Below are positions 1 through 6,240 of a DNA stretch of 7,741 nt, piece after piece. Each line of letters opens with the position of its first letter. Position 1 is the stretch's first letter. Both the position numbers and the translations under genes were made by a program. The notes under the pieces are model-generated. The model was not told the origin of the DNA. It made no database searches and saw nothing but the letters and a program-made list of their open reading frames with translations. Source of the DNA: Clostridia bacterium (lineage in GTDB: Bacteria; Bacillota; Clostridia; Oscillospirales; QAMX01); the NCBI GenBank assembly GCA_024404415.1, contig JAKSPX010000064.1, forward strand, positions 1-7,741, written 5' to 3'.

Positions 1-1
1 A

Positions 2-241
2 GTCGGAAAAAGACTTCCCGGTTTCCCCATCGTTCTTCACGGAGCATCTTCCGTTCCTCAAGAGTTTGTGAAAACCGTCAATCAATTCGGTGGAAAAATG
101 CCGGATGCGATCGGCATTCCCGAAGAAAAAGCATCTTCTTCCCTCCGTATTTCCCTCGGGCGGGAAAACACGGAGGAGGATGCGCGTTACATGGCAAAAA
201 TACTCCCGGAGATCATTGAAAACATCCGAAGATTATCATAA
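2..241 (+). CDS. Partial chimeric ORF: class II aldolase fragment fused to cysteine desulfurase C-terminus
   Basis: Open from the window edge and ending in TAA at 239-241, this frame gives 79 residues. Residues about 2-42 read as class II fructose-1,6-bisphosphate aldolase: the stretch LPGFPIVLHGASSVPQEF carries the family's zinc-ligand His (residue 13) and phosphate-binding GASS, and DAIGIPEE follows as in clostridial aldolases. From about residue 45 the sequence no longer matches aldolase, which should continue towards its conserved NIDSD motif. It reads instead as the C-terminal end of a NifS/IscS-type cysteine desulfurase (SSLRISLGRENTEED, then an amphipathic helix). The M16 peptidase starts 15 nt beyond the stop, so the desulfurase end is the natural first neighbour of this operon. 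The fusion may be a contig-end misassembly or a real deletion. Both family assignments come from remembered family motifs, not from a search. Neither enzyme could be active from what is visible. Confidence 0.7.
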   Translation, partial: VGKRLPGFPIVLHGASSVPQEFVKTVNQFGGKMPDAIGIPEEKASSSLRISLGRENTEEDARYMAKILPEIIENIRRLS

Positions 242-256
242 AAAGCAGGAATTTAC

Positions 257-1504
257 ATGGAAAAGATCATCCTTCCGAACGGCGCACGGATCGTCATGGA
301 AAAAAACGACTTTATCAAAAGTGTGACCTTTGGCGTCTGGGTCGGCACCGGCTCGCGCCATGAAACGGCGAAATTATCCGGCACTTCCCATTTTATAGAG
401 CATATACTCTTCAAGGGCACGGAAAAGCACTCCTGCGCTGCGCTCTCCGAAGCCTTCGACGAGCTCGGCGGACATTCCAATGCCTACACCACCAAGGAAC
501 TGACCGCGTTTTACGCGCGTTCGCTCGACGACAAGCTTTCCACGACCGTCGACCTGATCACCGAAATGCTCCTTTACCCGGCGTTTGACGAGACAGCCAT
601 CGAAAGCGAGAGAAGCGTCATCGAGGAAGAGATCGGGATGTACGACGACGACCCGGAGGATCTGGCGACAGAAAAATTATCCGAGATCGTCTATCCTTCC
701 TCCTCCCTCGGAAGACCCATTCTAGGGACCCGCGCATCGCTCCGGAAGATCGGTCGGGAGGAAATGCTCGGTTATATGAAGGAAAAATACGTCGGAGAAA
801 ACATCGTCGCGGCGGTCTCCGGAAACTACGATGAAAAGGAGATCGAAAGGCTTTCCGAGATCCTTTCCGCCTTCCCGAAGGGAAAGAAAAATCAGTTCAA
901 GAAGGCCGTTTATCGCCCCGCCTCCTTTGTCAGAAAGAGAAAATATGAGCAGAATCACTTCGGCGTCGTCTTCCCCTCCTATGACATGTACGACGAACGC
1001 AGATTTGCCTCTGCCTTATTGACCTCCATTCTGGGGGACGGCGCTTCCTCCAGGCTTTTCCGCCGCGTGAGAGAAGAAGAAGGCCTCTGCTATTCTGTCT
1101 ATGCCTATTCCGGTTCGACGGCTGCAGAGGGTTTGTGCGGCTTCTACACGGCCACCAGCAAGGACACCGAGGAAAAAGCGCTCAGAGCCTGCATGGACGA
1201 AATCGGCCGCATCAAAAAAGAGGGCGTGACTACGGATGAGCTTCGACGCGCCAAGGAAAAGATCCGCACAGATCTTCTGTTCGGCATGGAATCGACCGGC
1301 TCCCGCGCCTCATACCTTGCGCGGAACGAGTTGAATTTCGGAAGGATCCCGACCTACGATGAGATCATCGCGCATTATCAGGCCGTGACGCCTGACGACG
1401 TCAAAGCCGCGGCGGAGGATATCTTCGACCCGGCAAAGTTCTCCTTTGCCGCCATCGGCAGATGTGAAAATAAGGACTACTATCAGAGGATATTGACAGA
1501 ATGA
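257..1504 (+). CDS. M16 family zinc metallopeptidase (pitrilysin / processing-peptidase-like)
   Basis: This 415-aa protein is a single-unit M16 peptidase, the usual length for bacterial PqqL/MPP-beta-like members. The inverted zinc motif HFIEH lies at residues 45-49, with H45 and H49 as ligands and E48 as catalytic base. The third ligand is expected about 76 residues later, where EEE occurs at 123-125. The GGHSNAYTTKE segment (71-81) is typical of the active-site half. The inactive-like second half carries the conserved GASSRLF...REEEGLCYSV block at 262-281, the family's substrate-binding Arg/Tyr region. No signal peptide is seen, so it is probably cytoplasmic. The start is supported by AGGA at 247-250, 6 nt upstream. 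Its stop overlaps the next start by 4 nt (ATGA), implying translational coupling. Family assignment is secure. The substrate is unknown; such enzymes degrade or process peptides. Confidence 0.93.
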   Translation: MEKIILPNGARIVMEKNDFIKSVTFGVWVGTGSRHETAKLSGTSHFIEHILFKGTEKHSCAALSEAFDELGGHSNAYTTKELTAFYARSLDDKLSTTVDLITEMLLYPAFDETAIESERSVIEEEIGMYDDDPEDLATEKLSEIVYPSSSLGRPILGTRASLRKIGREEMLGYMKEKYVGENIVAAVSGNYDEKEIERLSEILSAFPKGKKNQFKKAVYRPASFVRKRKYEQNHFGVVFPSYDMYDERRFASALLTSILGDGASSRLFRRVREEEGLCYSVYAYSGSTAAEGLCGFYTATSKDTEEKALRACMDEIGRIKKEGVTTDELRRAKEKIRTDLLFGMESTGSRASYLARNELNFGRIPTYDEIIAHYQAVTPDDVKAAAEDIFDPAKFSFAAIGRCENKDYYQRILTE

Positions 1505-2139
1505 AAAACATCGTCTGGGACTGGAACGGCACCCTGCTCAATGACCTTGATCTCTGCCTGTGGATACTGAATTCCATGCTTGAAAAGCGCTCTATCCCGC
1601 GCGTCCCGCTTGAAAAATATCTGGAGATCTTCACCTTTCCCATCATCGACTACTATCGCAAGGCGGGATTTGACTTCGAAAAGGAGCCCTATCCGGTCCT
1701 TGCCGACGAATTCATGGCGCTTTATGACGCAAACGTGCCGTCGGTCGGGCTTTTTTCCGGGGCGGAGAAGATCCTGAAGTATTTCAAGGAATGCGGCGTC
1801 AAGCAGTACGTCCTTTCCACCACGCGGGAAAAAGAACTCGTTCTGCAGGTGAAGGCCTGCGGAATCGATGGGTATTTTGAAGAGATCTGCGGGACGGACA
1901 CCATTCTGGCGCACGGCAAGCGCGAGATCGCCAAAAGCTGGGCGGAAAGACATAAAGACGAGCTTAGTGAAAGCGTCTTTATCGGCGATACCCTGCACGA
2001 CAACGAGGTCGCCGAAATCATGGGCATCGACTGTATTTTCTTTGCACGGGGGCACATGTCGAAATCGCGCCTCCTGAGCGCGGGAAAGCGCATTGCGGAT
2101 GACTACGAAGACTTGAAAAAATGGATCGGTAAGGAATAA
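1501..2139 (+). CDS. HAD-superfamily hydrolase, phosphoglycolate-phosphatase-like, with a DxN motif I
   Basis: The 212-aa product has the HAD motifs in order: motif I DWNGTL at residues 7-12 (nucleophile D7), motif II Ser/Thr in VLSTT (104-108), motif III Lys in the HGKREIAKSW region (K140), and motif IV GDTLHDNE (162-169) with acidic residues D163 and D167. A helical cap lies between motifs I and II (about 15-85), as in the Gph/beta-phosphoglucomutase class. The second Asp of the usual DxDGT is Asn (N9). This is known in one branch of the family but removes the classical general acid/base, so phosphatase activity is inferred rather than certain. The gene starts inside the peptidase stop codon region (4-nt overlap) and overlaps the next gene by 1 nt, placing it mid-operon. 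Its substrate cannot be told from sequence. Confidence 0.88.
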   Translation: MKNIVWDWNGTLLNDLDLCLWILNSMLEKRSIPRVPLEKYLEIFTFPIIDYYRKAGFDFEKEPYPVLADEFMALYDANVPSVGLFSGAEKILKYFKECGVKQYVLSTTREKELVLQVKACGIDGYFEEICGTDTILAHGKREIAKSWAERHKDELSESVFIGDTLHDNEVAEIMGIDCIFFARGHMSKSRLLSAGKRIADDYEDLKKWIGKE

Positions 2140-2738
2140 TGAAAAAGAATTACGGATTTTTTGCCATGCTCAGACGCGCACGCTACATCAGAAGATGGAG
2201 CCTGATGCGCTCGGCAAATGAAGAAAGCGTCAGCGAGCACGCATACGAGACAGCCGTGATCGCTCACGCTTTGGCGCTGATCGGAAAAAAGATATACGGA
2301 AAAGATCTTGACCCGGAAAAGATCGCCGTGGCCGCGCTCTTCCACGATGCGGGTGAGGTGATCACCGGGGATATGCCGACGCCGGTGAAATATCGCGACC
2401 CGGAGCTCAGAAAGCGCTACGGTCGGATCGAGGAAGAGAGCCTCAAAAGGCTGCTTTCCATGCTGCCGGAAGAGCTGCGGGAAAATTACCGCCCCCTCCT
2501 CTACATGGAAGAGGAAGAAAGCGAAAACTACCGCTACGTCAAGGCGGCGGACAAGCTCTCCGCCTATATCAAATGCCTGGAGGAAACGGCCGGAGGCAAC
2601 CGGGAATTCACTGCGGCGGAAAAGCAGACGCTGGAGGCGATCCACAGTATGAATATGCCGGAAGCGGAATATTATCTTGAAAATTTCGCAAATGCCTACC
2701 ATCTAAACCTCGACGAGCTGACCGGGCAAAAGGACTGA
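2139..2738 (+). CDS. yfbR: 5'-deoxynucleotidase, YfbR-like HD-domain phosphohydrolase
   Basis: The 199-aa product equals E. coli YfbR in length and resembles it along its whole length. YfbR is an HD-domain enzyme that removes phosphate from deoxyribonucleoside 5'-monophosphates, using a divalent metal in the cytoplasm. Metal ligands are visible as H34 (in VSEH), H69-D70 (FHDAGE) and D138 (KAADKLSAY). R19-W20 correspond to the substrate-recognition Arg-Trp. E73 and D78 (GEVITGDMPTPVKY) complete the active site. All sit one residue later than in E. coli. The start codon overlaps the preceding TAA by 1 nt, and AAGGAA directly upstream (2131-2136) is the likely ribosome binding site. It is the last gene of the plus-strand unit. 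No U-rich terminator follows directly; the first hairpin is at 2923. A role in controlling dNMP pools is taken from the family. Confidence 0.93.
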   Translation: MKKNYGFFAMLRRARYIRRWSLMRSANEESVSEHAYETAVIAHALALIGKKIYGKDLDPEKIAVAALFHDAGEVITGDMPTPVKYRDPELRKRYGRIEEESLKRLLSMLPEELRENYRPLLYMEEEESENYRYVKAADKLSAYIKCLEETAGGNREFTAAEKQTLEAIHSMNMPEAEYYLENFANAYHLNLDELTGQKD

Positions 2739-2746
2739 CAAAATAG

Positions 2747-2917
2747 TTTTCCACAGTATTCCACGGGAGAAATGAACAGTCAGGATTTTACAAAGGCAGG
2801 TCTTCAGAGCGGAAATTCGACAAAAAGCCCTTGAAAACGCAGAAGTATAGCCGATATAGCCTGTGGAAAACAAAGGTTTTACACAGAATAAACGAGTTTT
2901 GAACAGGGTTTTACACA
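2747..2917. promoter_or_regulatory. DnaA-box cluster in a convergent intergenic gap
   Basis: Four exact matches to the DnaA box consensus TTWTNCACA are seen: TTTTCCACA at 2747-2755 (+), the same box on the minus strand at 2862-2870, and TTTTACACA at 2877-2885 (+) and 2909-2917 (+). One-mismatch sites occur at 2786-2794 (TTTTACAAA) and 2897-2905 (TTTTGAACA). By a simple composition estimate about 0.01 exact matches are expected in 170 bp, so the grouping is unlikely to be chance, although AT richness raises that number. DnaA (replication initiator) binding is inferred. The flanking genes converge on the gap and no dnaA, dnaN or long AT-rich unwinding region is visible, so a DnaA titration or regulatory site is more likely than oriC. 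Confidence 0.6.
2816..2825 (-). promoter_or_regulatory. Candidate Spo0A box (0A box)
   Basis: Read on the minus strand this is TTTTGTCGAA, an exact match to the B. subtilis Spo0A-box consensus. Spo0A is the phosphorylated master regulator of sporulation. The site lies inside the DnaA-box cluster, between the boxes at 2747 and 2862. In B. subtilis, Spo0A is known to bind next to and over DnaA boxes at oriC. A 10-bp site can occur by chance, so the call rests on the match plus its setting. Confidence 0.4.
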
Positions 2918-2922
2918 GAAGA

Positions 2923-2961
2923 ATACCCTCCGATGAGATTGAGGTCTTCATCGGAGGGTAT
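2923..2961 (-). terminator. Perfect 14-bp hairpin beyond nth; probable terminator
   Basis: ATACCCTCCGATGA (2923-2936) and its exact reverse complement (2948-2961) enclose an 11-nt loop. On the minus strand the stem begins 11 nt after the nth stop codon, the usual place for an intrinsic terminator. The tail after it (TCTTCTGTGT) is only moderately U-rich, so termination may be weak. It is also the first hairpin met by plus-strand transcripts from yfbR, but there the tail is not U-rich. Confidence 0.5.
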
Positions 2962-2972
2962 GAAAATGATAT

Positions 2973-3605
2973 TCAATGAGAGGCGCTGTCAGAGGGGCAG
3001 AGCGGCGCAAGCGGGCATTTGGAGCACTTGGGCGAGCGCGCTGTGCAGTATTCTCTTCCGAATAAAACGAGGCGGTGGCAGAAGTCATTGGAGCGTTCCG
3101 GCGGCAGGATCTCCCTTAAAGCCAGCTCCGCTTTATAGGGATCGGTCACGCTGATCATGCCGAGGCGGTTGGAAATGCGGATGCAGTGTGTGTCGCACAC
3201 CACGGCAGGCAGACCGTAGACGTCCCCGAGGATCAGGTTGGCGGTCTTCCGCCCGACGCCCGGCAGAGTCAGGAGCGACTCCATATTGTCGGGAACGGTC
3301 TGTCCGAAGTCATCACAGAGCTTGCGGCAGGTTTCCTTGATGTTCTGCGCCTTGACCTTATAAAGGCCGCAGGGCTTGACGATCTCCTCGATCTCCTCGA
3401 TCGGCGCGTCGGCCAGCGAGGAAAGCGTGGGGAATTTTTCAAAGAGCGTCTTCGTCACAATGTTGACTCTGGCGTCGGTACATTGAGCGGAGAGACGGAC
3501 GGCGATGAGAAGCTGCCAGGGTTCGCGGCTATCCAGCGAACAGATCGCGTCCGGATAGAGGCGTTCAAGCGCTTCGACGATATGCGTTGCTTGGTTTTTG
3601 GTCAT
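2973..3605 (-). CDS. nth: Endonuclease III (DNA glycosylase / AP lyase)
   Basis: This 210-aa base-excision-repair enzyme removes oxidised pyrimidines and cleaves the abasic site. The match to E. coli Nth is position for position at the key sites. The helix-hairpin-helix LPGVGRKTA spans 114-122 with catalytic Lys K120, and catalytic Asp D138 lies in VCDTH. The C-terminal 4Fe-4S cluster has Cys at 187, 194, 197 and 203 (C-x6-C-x2-C-x5-C). The N-terminal LSAQCTD (38-44) is the conserved DNA-contacting helix. The ATG at 3605 is preceded by AGGAAAGG with about 9 nt spacing. The gene starts 18 nt after the citrate synthase stop on the same strand, so it is probably co-transcribed with it. The product is complete, with no missing motif. 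Confidence 0.96.
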   Translation of the reverse strand: MTKNQATHIVEALERLYPDAICSLDSREPWQLLIAVRLSAQCTDARVNIVTKTLFEKFPTLSSLADAPIEEIEEIVKPCGLYKVKAQNIKETCRKLCDDFGQTVPDNMESLLTLPGVGRKTANLILGDVYGLPAVVCDTHCIRISNRLGMISVTDPYKAELALREILPPERSNDFCHRLVLFGREYCTARSPKCSKCPLAPLCPSDSASH

Positions 3606-3623
3606 ACTCGGGGGCCTTTCCTG

Positions 3624-4979
3624 TTAACGATCAGAGAGCGGGACGTATTCGTGCTCTTCAAAGAGCGACTTATAGGCGGGACGGATGATGCGGTTCTGCG
3701 TGAGCACTTCCTCCATGCGGTGAGCGCTCCAGCCGACGATACGCGAAATGGCGAAGATCGGCGTATAGACCTCGGACGGGATGCCCAGCATCTGATAGAC
3801 AAAGCCGGAATAGAGGTCGACGTTGGCGCACATGGGCTTCTCGTCACCCTTGACGGAGGCGATGATCTCCGGGGTGAGGCGCTCGATGCTGCGGTAAATA
3901 TTGAATTCATCCAGCATATCCTTCTGCTCGGCCAGCTTTTCGGCGTGGTTGCGCAGGATCTTGGCGCGCGGGTCGGAAAGCGTGTAGATGGCATGGCCCA
4001 TGCCGTAGATCAGGCCGCTGCCGTCGCCGGCTTCCTTCTTGAGGACCTTATATAAGAAGTCCTTGAGTTCGCCCTCGTCATAGGGATTGGAGGCGACCGC
4101 TTTGAAGTGATCCACCATTTCAAGCACCTTGAGGTTGGCGCCGCCGTGGCGGAAGCCTTTCAGGGAGCCGACAGCCGCGGAGATAGCGGCATAGGTATCG
4201 GTGCCGGAACTGGAAAGGGTGCGGCAGGTAAAGGCGGAGTTGTTGCCGCCGCCGTGCTCCGCGTGAAGGACCAGGCTGATGTCGATCAGGTGCGCTTCCT
4301 CCTCGGTGAAGGCCTTGTCGGAGCGCAGGAGGCGCAGAAGGTTCTGGGCCGAGTTGAGACTGGTCTTGGGATTGTGGATGTGCATGCTCTTGTTGTCGTA
4401 TTCATGACGCTTGACCTGATAGGCGTGGGCGACGATGATGGGGAAACGCGCGATGAGCTCCAGACACTGACGCACGATGTTTTCGGGGGACAGATCGTCG
4501 GGATTGTCATCATAAGAATACATGGCCAGCACCGAACGGGCCAGCTTGTTCATGATGTTGCGCGAGGGGGCCTTGATGATCATATCCTCGGTGAAGTAGC
4601 GCGGAAGCTCACGGCAGTCGTTGAGCAGCGAGGTGAAGTGCTCCAGATCGTCCTTTGTGGGCAGCTTGCCGAAGAGGATGAGGTAAGCGGTCTCTTCAAA
4701 ACCGTACCGGTTGTCGGCGGTAAAGCCTTCAATGAGGCGCTCCACGTCGTAGCCACGGTAATAAAGCTTGCCGTCGACCGGAACGCGCTGACCGTTGACC
4801 AGCTCATAACCGTGGACGTCGCCGATCTTGGTGACGCCGGCCATGACGCCGGTGCCGTCCGCATTGCGCAGGCCGCGCTTGACGCCGTAGCGGACATAGT
4901 CCTCCGCGTCGATATGCGCATATTCCGGAAGGGTCTGGCATATCTTATCTATGTATTTGCTGAAATCATTGTAAGCCAT
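3624..4979 (-). CDS. gltA: Citrate synthase (type II-like, clostridial form)
   Basis: This 451-aa enzyme condenses acetyl-CoA with oxaloacetate to citrate, the entry step of the TCA branch that supplies 2-oxoglutarate. The catalytic triad is visible: H278 (FRHGGAN), H329 in the signature GMGHAIYTLSDPR (326-338), and D388 (NVDLYSGF). The conserved LHAEHGGGNNS block lies at 238-248 and the GWSAHRMEE segment follows near the C-terminus. I chose the ATG at 4979 (MAYNDFSKY) because AGGAG (minus strand, 4988-4992) lies 8 nt upstream. The in-frame ATG at 5033 would extend the protein by 18 hydrophobic, uncharacteristic residues and lies on top of the promoter. The family includes 2-methylcitrate synthases and sequence alone does not fully exclude that activity. 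The gene is followed by nth after 18 nt. Confidence 0.95.
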   Translation of the reverse strand: MAYNDFSKYIDKICQTLPEYAHIDAEDYVRYGVKRGLRNADGTGVMAGVTKIGDVHGYELVNGQRVPVDGKLYYRGYDVERLIEGFTADNRYGFEETAYLILFGKLPTKDDLEHFTSLLNDCRELPRYFTEDMIIKAPSRNIMNKLARSVLAMYSYDDNPDDLSPENIVRQCLELIARFPIIVAHAYQVKRHEYDNKSMHIHNPKTSLNSAQNLLRLLRSDKAFTEEEAHLIDISLVLHAEHGGGNNSAFTCRTLSSSGTDTYAAISAAVGSLKGFRHGGANLKVLEMVDHFKAVASNPYDEGELKDFLYKVLKKEAGDGSGLIYGMGHAIYTLSDPRAKILRNHAEKLAEQKDMLDEFNIYRSIERLTPEIIASVKGDEKPMCANVDLYSGFVYQMLGIPSEVYTPIFAISRIVGWSAHRMEEVLTQNRIIRPAYKSLFEEHEYVPLSDR

Positions 4980-5023
4980 AAGGTCATCTCCTAAAAATGC
5001 AATGCAAAAATAAAAGTATTCAC

Positions 5024-5052
5024 ATACTAACACATAATATCTGAAAAGTCAA
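5024..5052 (-). promoter_or_regulatory. Sigma-A-type promoter for gltA-nth
   Basis: On the minus strand, TTGACT (5047-5052) is separated by 17 nt from TAGTAT (5024-5029). The -35 has five of six consensus bases and the -10 has four of six. The predicted transcript would start near 5017, leaving a leader of about 37 nt that holds the AGGAG site. A short palindrome AGTAT-TCAC-ATACT (5015-5028) overlaps the -10 and predicted start and could be an operator. Confidence 0.55.
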
Positions 5053-5070
5053 GGTATAATTTGAATAAAT

Positions 5071-5094
5071 GCAGGAACAAAATAGAAATCCTGC
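5071..5094 (+). other. Small inverted repeat in the spoIID leader
   Basis: GCAGGA (5071-5076) and TCCTGC (5089-5094) form a perfect 6-bp stem with a 12-nt A-rich loop, ending 4 nt before the spoIID ribosome binding site. It may be an RNA hairpin in the leader or an operator. It is short enough to be chance. Confidence 0.3.
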
Positions 5095-5109
5095 AAATAG
5101 GAGCAACAG

Positions 5110-6150
5110 ATGAAAAAATTGATATCGGTGCTGATCGTGTGCGCCATATTTTTCCTGATACCGATCACGGTCGTTTCCATTGTGAGAAACGAGCGGTCAC
5201 ATGTGGACGAGCCCTCCGAGGAAAACAAATCCCCGGAAAGCGAGGGGCAGGGCGTCATCATTTTCACCGAGCCGGAAATGCTTTCGGATGATCAGCCGAT
5301 CGAAGTGTTGATCGGCGAAGAGGTCGTCAAAATGACCCTGCACGAGTACGTCACAAATGTGGTGGCGGCGGAAATGCCCGCTTCTTACCCGCCGGAGGCT
5401 TTGAAGGCGCAGGCGATCGCGGCGCGCACCAACGCCATTTACAAAAAGACGATCCGCGAAAAGCACCCCGAGAGTGCAAGCCATGAAAACGCCGACATCT
5501 GCGCCAACTACGCGCACTGCCAGGCCTACGCCGACGAGGCGGCGCAGAAGGAAAAGTGGGGAAGCAAGTTTGAGACTTACCACGCCCTTGTGGAAGAAGC
5601 GGTGCTGGAGAGCGACGGCGAGATCATCACCTACAAGGGAAACCCCATTTCCGCCATCTTTCACGCGACTTCCTCGGGCATGACGGAAAATGCCGCCGAC
5701 GTCTGGGGAAGCGAAGTTCCTTATCTCCACGCTGTGGAAAGCAAGTGGGACGAAAACGACGCGAAATTCACCACGCAGGCGGTGATGACGGGCGAAGAAT
5801 TTTCAAAGATCCTCAAAGAAGAGTGCCCGGACGCCGTTCTGGAGGGCGATCCCTCAGGATGGTTTGACGAGGTGGAAAAAAGCGCGTCCGGCGGTATCAT
5901 CAAAATCAGGATCGGCGGCGTGGAGCTGGCAGGACGCAAATTCCGCAACATTTTCGGCCTCCGTTCCGCCAACATCACCTTCTCTGTCGAAGGTAACGAG
6001 ATCACCATGACGGTGAAAGGCTACGGGCACGGCGTCGGCATGAGCCAGTACGGCGCGGGAGCCATGGCGGAGGAAGGAAAAACAGCCGAGGAGATCATCC
6101 AATACTACTATACCGACGTCGGGATCGAAAAGCTTGAAAAGGCATGGTAG
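5110..6150 (+). CDS. spoIID: Stage II sporulation protein D, peptidoglycan lytic transglycosylase
   Basis: This 346-aa protein is nearly the length of B. subtilis SpoIID (343 aa). SpoIID is the membrane-anchored lytic transglycosylase that, with SpoIIP and SpoIIM, thins septal peptidoglycan and drives forespore engulfment in the mother cell. A hydrophobic segment at residues 4-24 is the membrane anchor, followed by an acidic linker (about 27-62). The catalytic Glu is E88 in VVAAEMPASYPPEALKAQA, the same number as in B. subtilis. H125, C131 and C137 repeat the H-x5-C-x5-C zinc site known from C. difficile SpoIID. The C-terminal signature GYGHGVGMSQYGAGAMA lies at 304-320. AGGAG at 5099-5103 sits 6 nt before the ATG. 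The gene stands alone, with no spoIIQ after it, and ends at a strong terminator. A sigma-E promoter would be expected; CATAATAT (5033-5040) resembles its -10, but I see no convincing -35. Confidence 0.95.
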   Translation: MKKLISVLIVCAIFFLIPITVVSIVRNERSHVDEPSEENKSPESEGQGVIIFTEPEMLSDDQPIEVLIGEEVVKMTLHEYVTNVVAAEMPASYPPEALKAQAIAARTNAIYKKTIREKHPESASHENADICANYAHCQAYADEAAQKEKWGSKFETYHALVEEAVLESDGEIITYKGNPISAIFHATSSGMTENAADVWGSEVPYLHAVESKWDENDAKFTTQAVMTGEEFSKILKEECPDAVLEGDPSGWFDEVEKSASGGIIKIRIGGVELAGRKFRNIFGLRSANITFSVEGNEITMTVKGYGHGVGMSQYGAGAMAEEGKTAEEIIQYYYTDVGIEKLEKAW

Positions 6151-6160
6151 AAAATGTGAT

Positions 6161-6240
6161 TGCTTTTCAAGTGAAATATCGGCTTTGCCGATGTGAGAAG
6201 AAATAGATCCCGCAATGGATTTATTTCGTTGAAAAAAGCA
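6161..6240. repeat. Nested hairpin element after spoIID, possibly an intergenic repeat
   Basis: Two hairpins lie side by side: ATCGGC-ttt-GCCGAT (6178-6192), and a near-perfect stem of GAAATAGATCC (6200-6210) with GGATTTATTTC (6217-6227; one G·T pair). Both are enclosed by TGCTTTTCAA (6161-6170) and TTGAAAAAAGCA (6229-6240), which can pair with a two-base bulge to make a three-way junction. The right arm of that outer stem is also the left arm of the terminator at 6232-6264, so the two folds exclude each other. Such multi-hairpin units are common as dispersed noncoding repeats in gut clostridia, but with one copy in view this stays inference. Confidence 0.45.

Noticed and set aside
2846..2861. 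Two copies of TATAGCC separated by 2 nt
   Set aside because: It is a short direct repeat with only two copies and no further support, so chance is likely.
2703..2951. Minus-strand ORF of 82 codons across the convergent gap
   Set aside because: It overlaps the end of yfbR, has no ribosome binding site, and its peptide simply reflects the repeated DnaA-box-like sequence.
2739..2972. Replication origin (oriC)
   Set aside because: The DnaA boxes are suggestive, but flanking genes converge on the gap, no dnaA or dnaN is visible, and there is no clear AT-rich unwinding element. It is kept only as a DnaA-binding site candidate.
3186..4055. Long plus-strand ORF (289 codons) opposite nth and citrate synthase
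   Set aside because: It lies antisense to two well-supported genes, has no recognisable motif, and its length follows from the GC-rich third codon positions of the genes on the other strand.
4107..4994. Long plus-strand ORF (295 codons) opposite citrate synthase
   Set aside because: It is a pure antisense shadow of the catalytic region of citrate synthase. Its composition is rich in Gly, Val, Asp and His, as expected for a mirrored frame.
4980..5033. Upstream ATG that would lengthen citrate synthase by 18 residues
   Set aside because: It has no ribosome binding site and overlaps the predicted promoter and transcription start; the ATG at 4979 has AGGAG at the right distance.
5055..5060. TATAAT upstream of spoIID as a sigma-A -10
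   Set aside because: No -35 lies at 16-18 nt spacing, and spoIID is expected to use the mother-cell sigma-E rather than sigma-A.
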